Assembly: GCF_019753765.1 (NCBI RefSeq)
Contig: NZ_JAIJZW010000005.1
Coordinates: 207,595 to 267,083 of the forward strand
DNA: 59,489 nucleotides
From: Microbacterium marinilacus
GTDB lineage: Bacteria > Actinomycetota > Actinomycetes > Actinomycetales > Microbacteriaceae
Direction: 5' to 3'
A model generated the notes under the pieces. It ran no database searches. It saw only the letters and a list, made by a program, of their open reading frames with translations, and had not been told where the DNA came from. Each line of letters starts with the position of its first letter. The first letter of the stretch is position 1. The translations under genes were made by a program, and so were the position numbers. Shown piece after piece: positions 26,031 through 34,809 of this stretch.

Positions 26031-27072
26031 GCCGCCCGCTCGTCGTCCGCGCGGGCGGATTCAGCGTGCGCACGACCGCGCGGATGCTCGTCGTGTGCGC
26101 GATCCTCGCCGTCTGCTGCGTCGGGCTCGCCGCATGGGCGATCACGCTGGGATCCTTCGACGTCACGATCGGCGACGTCCTCGCCGTCGCCGCCGGCACC
26201 GCCGAGGGGCCGGTCACGAAGGTCGTCTCCGAGTGGCGCGCGCCGCGCGTGCTCGGTGCCCTCCTGTTCGGCGCCGCGCTGGGCGTCGCCGGCGGCGTCT
26301 TCCAGGCCATCACGCGCAATCCTCTCGGCAGCCCCGACGTCATCGGGTTCACGACCGGCTCGTACACCGGCGTCGTCGCCGTCTTGACGCTCGGCATGAC
26401 GGGCTACGCCGAGCGTGCCGGAGGCGCGCTGGTCGGGGGCATCCTCGCGGCCGTCGTCATCTCGGCGTTGTCGTACCGGGGCGGGCTGCAGGGCCTTCGG
26501 CTCGTCATCGTGGGCATCGCGGTCGGCGCCTTCCTCGGAGCCCTCAACACGTGGTTCACGGTGAAGGCCGACATCGATCTCGCCATGCGCGCCGCCGTGT
26601 GGGGTGCGGGGACGCTGAGCCTCGTCGACGCGACCGCGCTGGGCGCGGCGGCCATCGCGCTGGCAGGCGTCGCCGTCTTCCTGCCTGCGGCGCAGCGGAG
26701 GCTCCGACGCCTCGAGCTCGGCGACGATACGGCCGCGATGCTCGGCATCCCCGTCGAGAGGACGAAGGTCATGCTGATCGCACTCGCGGTCGCCGCGATC
26801 GCCGCGGTCACCGCTGCCGCCGGACCGATCGCGTTCGTCGCGCTCGCGGCACCGCAGATCGGACGCAGGCTCACGGGCCACGGCGCGTCGACCGATCTCA
26901 TGGGGTCCGCGTTGGTCGGCGCCCTCCTGCTGCTCCTGTCCGACATCGCCGCCCAGCACGCGATCCCCGGGACCGCGCTCCCGACCGGCGCCGTGACCGT
27001 GTGCGTCGGCGGCCTCTATCTGCTGATCCTGTTGGTGCGGGAGTCGCGACGTTTCGCGAGAGGAGAAGGACG

Positions 27073-27076
<4 letters not shown>
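26027..27076 (+). CDS. FecCD-family iron-siderophore permease, second subunit
   Basis: This 349-residue permease, with the same fold as its upstream partner, shows WRAPRVLGALLFGAALGVAGGVFQAITRNPLGSPDVIGF and LGDDTAAMLGIPVERTK. It begins at a GTG overlapping the preceding stop. Its own stop overlaps the ATPase start (ATGA), giving an unbroken translational chain of three transporter genes. Confidence 0.93.
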
Positions 27077-27846
<770 letters not shown>

Positions 27847-27883
27847 GTCGGCAGGGCGCCGCGCACGAAGGGCCCGTTCGTCG

Positions 27884-28951
27884 CTAGCGACCGTCGACGA
27901 CCGACATGAAGCCTGCGAAGGCGAACAGGCCCGGCACGACGTACAGGAAGACGAGCGCGAGGAACCAGCCGACCGCGCCGATCGCCGAGAGCACGGCGTT
28001 GCGGCGGCGGACGTGGAGGCGACGGCCGTGGGGGTCGATCCTGGGCTCGAGCCGCACCGGGGAGATCCCCTTCGCCATCGCCGCCGTCATCGCGGCGACG
28101 CGCGCCTCGGGGGTCTGCGACGCCACCCGCTCGTCGAGGTACCGCGCGGAGCGCTCGGCGATCAGCGGGACGACGCGCGCGAAGAGCGCCTCGATGGCGC
28201 GCCAGACGTCCTCGTCGGAGAAGTCGGCGTCGCCCGGTGCGAAGAACACCACCCGGTCGTCCACGAGCTCGACGTTCCAGCTGCGCGCGTCGTCGATGAG
28301 GGCGGCCATGAGGTCGGGGGTGAACACGAACAGCGCGTCGGTCTGGTACTCGCTCGGCACGTGCAGGCGGAACCAGCGGTCGAAGTCGCCCTCGAGCGAC
28401 AGGCGCTGTCCGCGCTCCACGCCGCGGGGCACGTCGCCGCCGCGCGCCTCCGAGGAGTCCAGGACGAAGTGCGGGAGCGGGGCGGGGAGCGCGACCGCCG
28501 CGTAGCGCCAGGTGCGCACCGGGCGCCCGTCTCGCCGCAGGTTGCCGAACTCGACGCCCGGCGCGACGAAGCGCGGGTACACCGCGGCCCGCGCGCCGCG
28601 CGCCGTCATCAGCGAACCGAACGGGGCCGAGCTCGTCGGCTCCGGCTCGAAGCCGTTGGCGAGCGCCGTGAGGGTCTGCCTCGCCTGTCGCACGAGCGAC
28701 CGGCGGGAAGGCGGCCGCGCGGCCCAGCGATACAGCCAGAGGGTGAGCCCCACCCACGCGAGGAACACCGCGCTGGTCACGACGATGTCGCGGACGTCGA
28801 CGGCGTCGATCCGGTTGTCCTGGAGCGTGTCGATGCGTACGCCCAGCACCATCCAGACGATGCAGACGTACCACAGCAGCAGGCAGTGGTTGACGTGCAC
28901 CAGCACCTGCCGCGCCGTCGGCACCCAGGACGGCCGGGAGCCGCGACGCAT
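27884..28951 (-). CDS. Membrane protein of unknown function
   Basis: From the ATG at 28951 this encodes 355 residues. Two hydrophobic helices (about residues 21-40 and 57-75) are followed by a large soluble region (about 90-300) with the blocks LPHFVLDSSEARGG and YQTDALFVFTPDLMAALIDDA. One or two helices close the C-terminus (about 322-350). The soluble part lies between membrane anchors. I do not recognise a named family. The 5' end is uncertain: the frame stays open upstream to a stop at 29024-29026, and a strong GGGGAGGAA ribosome binding site (29012-29020) precedes in-frame CTG codons at 29006-29008 and 29000-29002, whereas the ATG has none. Confidence 0.7.
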   Translation of the reverse strand: MRRGSRPSWVPTARQVLVHVNHCLLLWYVCIVWMVLGVRIDTLQDNRIDAVDVRDIVVTSAVFLAWVGLTLWLYRWAARPPSRRSLVRQARQTLTALANGFEPEPTSSAPFGSLMTARGARAAVYPRFVAPGVEFGNLRRDGRPVRTWRYAAVALPAPLPHFVLDSSEARGGDVPRGVERGQRLSLEGDFDRWFRLHVPSEYQTDALFVFTPDLMAALIDDARSWNVELVDDRVVFFAPGDADFSDEDVWRAIEALFARVVPLIAERSARYLDERVASQTPEARVAAMTAAMAKGISPVRLEPRIDPHGRRLHVRRRNAVLSAIGAVGWFLALVFLYVVPGLFAFAGFMSVVDGR

Positions 28952-29070
28952 CGCCGCGGCAGCCGCGGCGACCTCGCGCTCGGGCGCGCTCAGCCAATAC
29001 AGGTCCAGACGTTCCTCCCCCGGTCACGCTATCAATCGCGGGCGCCGCCCCGTGCGACCGGCCGGCCGAC

Positions 29071-29880
29071 TCAGCGCGCCGTGTCGAGCCACCCCTCAAG
29101 CCGGCGGGCGAGCCATCCGGGGCGCTGCAGCGGGATGCCGTGCCCGCAGCCCGGAACGATCTCGAGCTCTCTGCCGTCGAGCTCTCTGCCGTCGAGCTCG
29201 CTGCCGTCGAGTTCGACGTGCAGCAGCCGCGCCGAGCGGATCATGACCGCGCGCTCACGCTCGCCGGCCAGGATCAGCGCCGGGCCGCTGAACGCCCGCC
29301 ACCCAGACGGCACCGTGAAGCGGATGTTGTCGCCCACCGCGGAGACGAGCGTCCGCCGGGAGATGCGTGCGGACGCGCGGAGGTAGTCATCGAGCAGCTC
29401 GTCGGGAACGAACAGCTGCCTCGCCTGCAGCCGCGCGAACCATCGCTTCCTGGCGAGCGGCGCCGCCGCGGCCAGCAGCGCCGACGTCGCTCCCGCCCCT
29501 CTGGTCGGGATCGCCTGTGCGCTGATGACGGCCGCCCGCTCGACGAGGTCCGGCCGGCTCGCGGCGAGCGCCACGGTGAGCTGCGCGCCGAGCGAGAACC
29601 CGACCACCGCGACGGGCCCGGCGGCCTTGCGCTCCACGATCGCGGCGAGCGCGGCCGCCGTGCGCTCGTGCGAGACGTAGGGCAGCCCGGCGCTCCGGTC
29701 GTGCCCGGGCAGATCCGGCACGATCAGCCGGAGGCCCGGATCGAGATGCCGCCGCAGAGGCTCCCACATCCATCCGCCGACGCCGCCGCCGTGCAGGAGC
29801 AGCAGCGTTCGGCCGCCGGGAGCGCCGAACCTGCCGACATGGATGCCCGGGGCATGCGGGACCGGTGCTGCTCCGCTCAC
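29071..29880 (-). CDS. Alpha/beta hydrolase
   Basis: This 269-residue hydrolase of the alpha/beta fold has the oxyanion HGGG (LLLLHGGGVGGW) and nucleophile elbow GFSLGAQ. The lid is helical and Arg-rich. The catalytic His lies in PGCGHGIPLQRPGWLARRLEGWL. No signal peptide is present. It starts at a GTG that overlaps the stop of the DUF7882 gene (GTGA). A 15-bp tandem repeat encodes three copies of a Glu-Leu-(Ser/Asp)-Gly-type unit just before the catalytic His strand, where the fold expects a loop. Substrate unknown. Confidence 0.82.
   Translation of the reverse strand: MSGAAPVPHAPGIHVGRFGAPGGRTLLLLHGGGVGGWMWEPLRRHLDPGLRLIVPDLPGHDRSAGLPYVSHERTAAALAAIVERKAAGPVAVVGFSLGAQLTVALAASRPDLVERAAVISAQAIPTRGAGATSALLAAAAPLARKRWFARLQARQLFVPDELLDDYLRASARISRRTLVSAVGDNIRFTVPSGWRAFSGPALILAGERERAVMIRSARLLHVELDGSELDGRELDGRELEIVPGCGHGIPLQRPGWLARRLEGWLDTAR
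29164..29208 (-). repeat. In-frame 15-bp tandem repeat, three copies
   Basis: GAGCTCTCTGCCGTC is repeated head to tail at 29164-29178, 29179-29193 and 29194-29208, the last with one change. Read on the minus strand it encodes a repeating five-residue unit (LDGRE/LDGSE) inside the alpha/beta hydrolase. Copy number can change without a frameshift. Confidence 0.85.
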
Positions 29881-30209
29881 GCCCTGGCCGGCGTCGTCAG
29901 CTCGCCTCCCCCGACCTCCTCCGGGCTGAGATGGATGCCGCCCAGCTCGTTCGCCGACTGCGCCAGGGCCGAGAGCCATGCCTGGTTCAGCTCGGGCGCC
30001 TCCGTCTCGTCGAAGATGAAGCGCAGCGGGATCGACTGGTTGACCCAGATGGTGCTGCGCCCCGCATCCGGCGCATCCCCGTGACGCCACGAGACCGAGA
30101 AGCTCTCTCCCCGGCGCAGCTTCGACAGGATGACGACCTTGAGGTGGGACAGCGTGCGGTCGTCGATCGTGATGGGCGGCTCGACGCTGTCGTAGATGAG
30201 TGTTCCCAT
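29877..30209 (-). CDS. DUF7882-type small protein
   Basis: This 110-residue soluble protein contains ITIDDRTLSHLKVVILSKLRRGESFSVSWRHG and IWVNQSIPLRFIFDE. Relatives in Microbacteriaceae are often labelled ATP-dependent DNA ligase, but the protein is far too short and has no ligase motif (no KxDG). I therefore treat it as a protein of unknown function. A TACGGT hexamer sits exactly 6 bp before the ATG, predicting a leaderless mRNA. It is coupled to the downstream hydrolase gene by a GTGA overlap. Confidence 0.78.
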   Translation of the reverse strand: MGTLIYDSVEPPITIDDRTLSHLKVVILSKLRRGESFSVSWRHGDAPDAGRSTIWVNQSIPLRFIFDETEAPELNQAWLSALAQSANELGGIHLSPEEVGGGELTTPARA

Positions 30210-30215
30210 GTCGCG

Positions 30216-30221
30216 ACCGTA
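30216..30221 (-). promoter_or_regulatory. -10 element of a probable leaderless promoter for the DUF7882 gene
   Basis: TACGGT on the minus strand is followed by exactly 6 bp and then the ATG at 30209. Confidence 0.5.
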
Positions 30222-30302
30222 CGCGTTCGCCCCGCCCGAGAAGAAGAGGGCGCGTCACACTTTCGCCGCACGGGGTTCCGCTGCTCCTGGCGGGCGACTA
30301 AC

Positions 30303-30334
30303 GTTGTGACCAGAAAGCTGAACTCGGTCATAAC
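30303..30334. promoter_or_regulatory. Candidate operator of the downstream TetR regulator
   Basis: The 9-bp arms GTTGTGACC (30303-30311) and GGTCATAAC (30326-30334) form an inverted repeat with one mismatch and a 14-nt centre. It begins inside a TAACGT -10 candidate (30299-30304) and ends just before the GGAGG ribosome binding site of the hydrolase gene. A bound repressor would block transcription start. Confidence 0.5.
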
Positions 30335-30343
30335 GGAGGCGTG

Positions 30344-31234
30344 ATGCCGACACGACGGATCGACGTCGACCTCGGATGGGGCACGATCTCCGCGCTCGAA
30401 TGGCCCGCGCCCGAGCGCGCGGACGCGGCCCGCACCGTCCTCCTGCTGCACGGCGGCGGCGCTGACAGCGCCTGGCTCTCCTGGGGCGACCTCGGCGAGC
30501 GGCTGTCCGCCGCGGGTCACCGGGTGATCGCGCCCGACCATCCCGGGTTCGGGCACAGCGCGACCGCGCCGTGGCCCGCCACGCAGGAGCGGCTCGTGGC
30601 CTACGTCGGCGACCTCGTCGATGCCCTCGCGCTCGACCGGTACGCCGTCGGCGGGCTGTCGCTGGGCGGCGCGCTGACCCTCGGGCATGTGCTGGACCGT
30701 CCCGCCCGGGCAGCCGGGGCGATGCTGGTCGGCACCTACGGGATCATGCCGCGGCTGGGCGCGGGGCTCGCGGCGCCCGCGGTGCAGCTGGCGAGCTGGG
30801 CGATGGTGCGCAGCGGACTGATGACCCCGCTGATGCGGGCCTATGCCACCTCGGCAGCGCGCATGGAGCGCGGCATGTCGGCGCTCGTGCGCGACCCGGC
30901 ACGGCGGACCCCCGACCTGATCGACGCCGTGCTCGAGGCCACTCGCCGCGAGGGCGCGCTCGAGACCTTCGCGCAGTGGCAGCGCTCCGAGGTCGGCTGG
31001 CGGCGGCTGCGCACCGACTACACGCCACGGCTGTCCGAGCTGCGAACGCCGGTGCTGATGGTCCACGGCGAGCGCGACGACGGCGTGCCGCTCCCCGTCG
31101 CCCGGGCGGCCGCCGGCCTCCTGCCCCGGGCGGAGCTCGTCGTCGCCCCCGGCGCCGGGCACTGGGTGCAGCGCGACGCTCCCGATCTCTCCGCCCGCTC
31201 GATGATCGCGTTCCTCGATCGCCTGGAGTGGTGA
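30344..31234 (+). CDS. Alpha/beta hydrolase
   Basis: This 296-residue alpha/beta hydrolase has HGGG (TVLLLHGGGADSAWLSW), nucleophile elbow GLSLGGAL, the acid in VLMVHGERDDGVPL and the catalytic His in GAGHWVQRDAP. Its shape is like epoxide or carboxyl-ester hydrolases; the substrate is not predictable. The ATG at 30344 is favoured over the GTG at 30341 because GGAGG (30335-30339) is better spaced. The TetR gene follows 4 bp after its stop, so both probably answer to the same operator. Confidence 0.85.
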   Translation: MPTRRIDVDLGWGTISALEWPAPERADAARTVLLLHGGGADSAWLSWGDLGERLSAAGHRVIAPDHPGFGHSATAPWPATQERLVAYVGDLVDALALDRYAVGGLSLGGALTLGHVLDRPARAAGAMLVGTYGIMPRLGAGLAAPAVQLASWAMVRSGLMTPLMRAYATSAARMERGMSALVRDPARRTPDLIDAVLEATRREGALETFAQWQRSEVGWRRLRTDYTPRLSELRTPVLMVHGERDDGVPLPVARAAAGLLPRAELVVAPGAGHWVQRDAPDLSARSMIAFLDRLEW

Positions 31235-31238
31235 CCGC

Positions 31239-31847
31239 ATGCCCCGTCCGCTGATCCCCGAACGCCGCACGCGCATCCTCGACGCCGCAGAGGAGCTCGT
31301 GCTCGAGCACGGCTTCGACGCCATGAGCGTGCAGCAGATCGCCGAGCGGGCGGGCATCGCCAAGGGGGCGGTGTACCGCGAGTTCGCGAGCAAGGCACAG
31401 ATCCTCGACGAGCTGCTCACGCGCGCGATGGAGCGGATGTCCGCCCGCAGCCGGCGGCTGCTGCACGGCGAGGAGCACCCGGCGCTGAGTCACGCGTACC
31501 GGGTGGCCGCACGTGTGCTGCTCGACGACCGGTTGATGACGGCGGCGTTCACGGACGATCGGGGCGTGCTGGGCTCGTACCTCGACACGGTCGTCGACGA
31601 CCGTTATCGCGTGCGCCATCGCGCCGTGGCGTCCTGGATCTCGGCGCTCGCCGACACCGGAGCGTTCCGGCGAGAGGTGGACGTCGAGGCGCTCGCACTG
31701 GTTCTCTCCAGCACCACGCTGGGCATGCTGCAGGCAGCGGAACGACTGGGGCCGGTGCCGCCCGCCCGGCTGAGGGCGGCGATCGAGACGATGGGCGAGC
31801 TCGTCGCCTCGCTCGAGACGGGCGAGGGCCGATCCGCCCCCGCCTGA
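31239..31847 (+). CDS. TetR-family transcriptional regulator
   Basis: This 202-residue regulator has the TetR helix-turn-helix at about residues 8-54 (RILDAAEELVLEHGFDAMSVQQIAERAGIAKGAVYREFASK). The C-terminal ligand-binding and dimerisation domain is all-helical. It is co-transcribed with the preceding hydrolase. The inverted repeat at 30303-30334 is the likely binding site, which would make this a self-regulated two-gene unit that responds to a hydrolase substrate or product (inference). Confidence 0.88.
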   Translation: MPRPLIPERRTRILDAAEELVLEHGFDAMSVQQIAERAGIAKGAVYREFASKAQILDELLTRAMERMSARSRRLLHGEEHPALSHAYRVAARVLLDDRLMTAAFTDDRGVLGSYLDTVVDDRYRVRHRAVASWISALADTGAFRREVDVEALALVLSSTTLGMLQAAERLGPVPPARLRAAIETMGELVASLETGEGRSAPA

Positions 31848-31903
31848 CGAGCGCGCATCGCGACCTTTCCCGTCACACGGCCCCACGCCGGGCGTGCCGG
31901 GCG

Positions 31904-31909
31904 TAGCGT
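31904..31909 (+). promoter_or_regulatory. -10 element of a probable leaderless promoter for the lyase gene
   Basis: TAGCGT is followed by exactly 6 bp and then the ATG at 31916. Confidence 0.5.
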
Positions 31910-31915
31910 CGAGGC

Positions 31916-32689
31916 ATGAGCAGCACCGCGGACAAGGCACTCACCCTCAAGTCGCTCCACGAGGCCCCGGAGATCCTCCGGGTCGTCAACGTGTGGGACG
32001 CGATCAGCGCGAAGGTCGTGAGCGATCTGCCCGAGACGCGGGCGATCGCGACGGCCGGTCACTCCATCGCCGCCAGCCACGGCTTCGGCGACGGCGAGGT
32101 CCCGCGCGACATCGCCCTCGCCGCGATCGCGGAGGTCGTGCAGGCGACCGACCTGCCGGTGACCGCCGACCTCGACGCGGGCTTCGGCGACCCGGGAGAC
32201 ACGGTGCGGCGGGCGATCGGCGTCGGCGTGGTGGGCGCGAACGTGGAGGACCGTCTGGTGCCGCTCGGCGAGGCCGTCGCGAACGTCGAGGCGATCGTCA
32301 AGGCGGCCGAGGCGGAGGGGGTCGCCTTCCAGCTGAACGCCCGCACCGACGCGTTCGTGCTGGGCGGCGACCGCCCGGTCGACGACATCGTCGAGGATGC
32401 GATCGCGCGCGGACGCGCCTTCCTCGAGGCCGGCGCCTCGCTTGTGTTCGTGCCGGGGCCCCTCGACCGCGATCTCACCGCACGGCTCGTCGACGGCATC
32501 GGGCAGCGCCGGGTCAGCGTGATCGGGCTTCCCGGGGCCCTGACCGCGGCCGAGTACGAGTCGCTCGGCGTCGCGCGCATCTCCTACGGTCCGCTCACGC
32601 AGCGCGTCGCGCTGCGGGCGCTGCGCGACCTGGCGGCCGACCTGTACGGCGACGGGGTCATCCCGAAGGACACCCCCGAGCTGAACTGA
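31916..32689 (+). CDS. Isocitrate lyase / PEP mutase superfamily protein
   Basis: This 257-residue TIM-barrel protein has the superfamily metal and substrate motifs: NVWDAISAKV, PVTADLDAGFGD (Mg-binding Asp pair), VVGANVEDR and FQLNARTDAFV. The Cys of the KKCGH loop of true isocitrate lyases is absent. This places it with PEP mutase, 2-methylisocitrate lyase and oxaloacetate hydrolase-like members. The exact reaction, cleavage or formation of a C-C or C-P bond next to a carboxylate, cannot be told from sequence. It is monocistronic with a leaderless promoter signature, and converges on the transglutaminase gene. Confidence 0.85.
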   Translation: MSSTADKALTLKSLHEAPEILRVVNVWDAISAKVVSDLPETRAIATAGHSIAASHGFGDGEVPRDIALAAIAEVVQATDLPVTADLDAGFGDPGDTVRRAIGVGVVGANVEDRLVPLGEAVANVEAIVKAAEAEGVAFQLNARTDAFVLGGDRPVDDIVEDAIARGRAFLEAGASLVFVPGPLDRDLTARLVDGIGQRRVSVIGLPGALTAAEYESLGVARISYGPLTQRVALRALRDLAADLYGDGVIPKDTPELN

Positions 32690-32722
32690 CGTCGCGTCGG
32701 CGCGCGGCGCGCGCGACGCCGG

Positions 32723-33529
32723 TCAGGACAGCCGCACCCGCTGCGTGCCGTCGTCGCTCGGCAGATCGCCGCGGACCGTCGCGACCACCGTCGCGGAGTT
32801 GAGCACGATCGACCCGCCGTGGCTGTCGAGGAACGCCGTGTCGGCGGCGTCTCGACCGGTGGCGATGCGCACCAGGGCCTGGCGCGGCGCGAGGTGAGTC
32901 GCATCGACCACCACCCACTCGTCGTCGACGGCGGCCTCGACCACGGCATGGAAGTCCATCGGGCTGAGCCCCGGTGCGTACACCGCCGCGAGGCGGGCCG
33001 GGATGCCCAGTGCACGCAGCATGGCGATCGTGAGGTGCGCGTAGTCGCGGCACACCCCGGCGCCTTCGAGCAACGTGTCGATCGCGCTGTCGCTGGCGTC
33101 GCTGATGCCCGACACATACCGCAGGCGCGACGAGACGAACGCGACCACGTCGTCGACCAACGCGCCCGCTGTCTTGCCCTGGTCGAACTGGGCCCCCGCG
33201 AGAGCGAAGAAGCGGTCTGACTCGGCGTAGCGGCTGGGACGCCGGTAGAGCGAGCGGTCGTGAGCGCTGACGGGCCGCGGCACGCCGACGCCCTCGACCG
33301 TTGCGCGGTAGGAGATCTCGAGGCGGCCGGGCGCCACCCGCACCCGGTGGATACGCGCTCCGAGCCCGTCCACGAGCTCCTCGGCCGCGACACGCTCGCC
33401 GTCCAGCGTCACCTCGAGCGACTCGCCGACGCCGACCCCGTCGCCGCGTGCCGCCGCGATCTGCATCTCGATCTCGGTGCTCGCCTGCACCTCGACGTCG
33501 AGGACGACGCCGACGTCGCGCGCGCTCAC
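32723..33529 (-). CDS. Transglutaminase-like protein
   Basis: This 268-residue protein has an N-terminal beta-rich transglutaminase_N-like domain (about residues 1-90) and a papain-like core with all three catalytic residues. These are C160 (GAGVCRDYAHL), H194 (MDFHAVVEA) and D209 (VVVDATH). Bacterial members act as cysteine proteases or amidases; the substrate is unknown. The GTG start overlaps the stop of pncA (GTGA), so it is translated with the nicotinamidase. Confidence 0.86.
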   Translation of the reverse strand: MSARDVGVVLDVEVQASTEIEMQIAAARGDGVGVGESLEVTLDGERVAAEELVDGLGARIHRVRVAPGRLEISYRATVEGVGVPRPVSAHDRSLYRRPSRYAESDRFFALAGAQFDQGKTAGALVDDVVAFVSSRLRYVSGISDASDSAIDTLLEGAGVCRDYAHLTIAMLRALGIPARLAAVYAPGLSPMDFHAVVEAAVDDEWVVVDATHLAPRQALVRIATGRDAADTAFLDSHGGSIVLNSATVVATVRGDLPSDDGTQRVRLS

Positions 33530-34101
33530 GCAGGCCCCACCAGCTCGGCGCCTGCGTGCGCCAGCTCGGCCAGCGCGGCCTCGCTCGGCTCGGCCGCGAC
33601 GCCCGCGACCAGCCCGGTGAGCACCCGGACGCGCTGCCCGTGCGCGATCGCGTCGAGCGCCGACGCGCGCACGCAGTGGTCCGTCGCGATGCCCACGACG
33701 TCGACGGACACGATGCCGAGCGATGTCAGCACCGCCGCGACCGTCGAGCCATCGTCGGTCACTCCCTCGAACATCGAGTACGCGGGTCGGCCCTGGCCCT
33801 TCCTGACGTGGTGGGTGACGGCAGAGGTGTCGAGCCCGGGGTCGTACTCGGCCCCCGGTGTGCCCGCGACGCAGTGCGGCGGCCAGGAGTCGACGAAGTC
33901 GGGCTCCCCGGCGAAGTGGCCGCCGTTGTCGCCCTCGGCGTCGTGCCAGTCGCGCGAGGCCACGATCGCGTCGTAGTCGCCGGCGTGCTCCGCGAGGAAG
34001 CGGGTGATGCCCGCCGCGACCGCGTCGCCGCCGGTGACGCCGAGCGCGCCGCCCTCGGTGAAGTCGTTCTGCACGTCGACGATCAGAAGCGCCCTGGTCA
34101 T
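33526..34101 (-). CDS. pncA: Nicotinamidase / pyrazinamidase
   Basis: This 191-residue enzyme hydrolyses nicotinamide to nicotinate in NAD salvage. The catalytic triad is D9 (VDVQNDF), K101 and C143 (ATDHCVRASA). Metal ligands are D51, H53, H62 and H76 (SRDWH, GGHF, PPHC). All align with M. tuberculosis PncA, so it should also activate pyrazinamide. TACCCT lies 7 bp before the ATG, close to the leaderless pattern. The transglutaminase gene follows with a 4-bp overlap. Confidence 0.94.
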   Translation of the reverse strand: MTRALLIVDVQNDFTEGGALGVTGGDAVAAGITRFLAEHAGDYDAIVASRDWHDAEGDNGGHFAGEPDFVDSWPPHCVAGTPGAEYDPGLDTSAVTHHVRKGQGRPAYSMFEGVTDDGSTVAAVLTSLGIVSVDVVGIATDHCVRASALDAIAHGQRVRVLTGLVAGVAAEPSEAALAELAHAGAELVGPA

Positions 34102-34194
34102 GCCACCGAGGGTACGCTCCGGACGCCCTCCGGTCACGGCGCGGCCCACGGCCGCGGTCGCGGATGCGCGGCGCCCGGGCCAGGATGGTGGCAC

Positions 34195-34809
34195 ATGCCC
34201 GACAAGACCGATCTGAAGAAGACGCTCGACGCCTACCGCGCCCGGCGGGACGAGATCCGCGTTCTCGACGTCCCCGCGCAGCGATACCTGATGCTCGACG
34301 GCCACGGCGATCCGAACACCTCCCCCGCGTTCTCCGAGGCGATCCGGTCGCTGTATCCCGTCGCCTACCGCCTCAAGTTCGCCAGCCGTCGCGACCTCGG
34401 CCGCGACTACGTCGTGCCGCCGCTCGAGGGTCTGTGGTCCGCCGACGACATGGCGTCGTTCACCACGGCCCGCGACAAGTCGCGCTGGAGCTGGACCCTG
34501 ATGATCCTGATCCCCGAGTGGATCGACTCCGCCGCGGTCGACGCGGCGATCGCCGGGGCGGCGGACACGGGGCCGCGTGCCGCCGAGGTGCGCGGGGAGC
34601 GGCTGGACGAGGGGCGCTGCGCGCAGACGCTGCACGTGGGCTCGTTCGACGACGAGGGGCCCGTGCTCGCCCGGATGCACGACGAGGTCATCCCCGCCCA
34701 CGGCATGCGGATGACCGGCCGGCATCATGAGGTCTACCTCAGCGACTTCCGGCGCGTCCCGCCGGAGCGACGGCGCACGATCCTCCGCCAGCCCGTGACG
34801 CCGGCATGA
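34195..34809 (+). CDS. GyrI-like small-molecule-binding protein
   Basis: This 204-residue stand-alone GyrI-like domain contains VLDVPAQRYLMLDGHGDPNT at the start, YPVAYRLKFASRRDLGRDYVVPPLEGLWS in the middle and QTLHVGSFDDEGPVLARMHDEVIPAHG near the end. It closes with HHEVYLSDFRRVPPER. The fold binds hydrophobic ligands, and some members hydrolyse them. It has no DNA-binding domain. Its stop overlaps the start of the methyltransferase gene (ATGA). Confidence 0.82.
   Translation: MPDKTDLKKTLDAYRARRDEIRVLDVPAQRYLMLDGHGDPNTSPAFSEAIRSLYPVAYRLKFASRRDLGRDYVVPPLEGLWSADDMASFTTARDKSRWSWTLMILIPEWIDSAAVDAAIAGAADTGPRAAEVRGERLDEGRCAQTLHVGSFDDEGPVLARMHDEVIPAHGMRMTGRHHEVYLSDFRRVPPERRRTILRQPVTPA

Noticed and set aside
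29877..30209. ATP-dependent DNA ligase, a common label for this small protein family
   Set aside because: It has only 110 residues, with no KxDG motif and no nucleotidyltransferase core.
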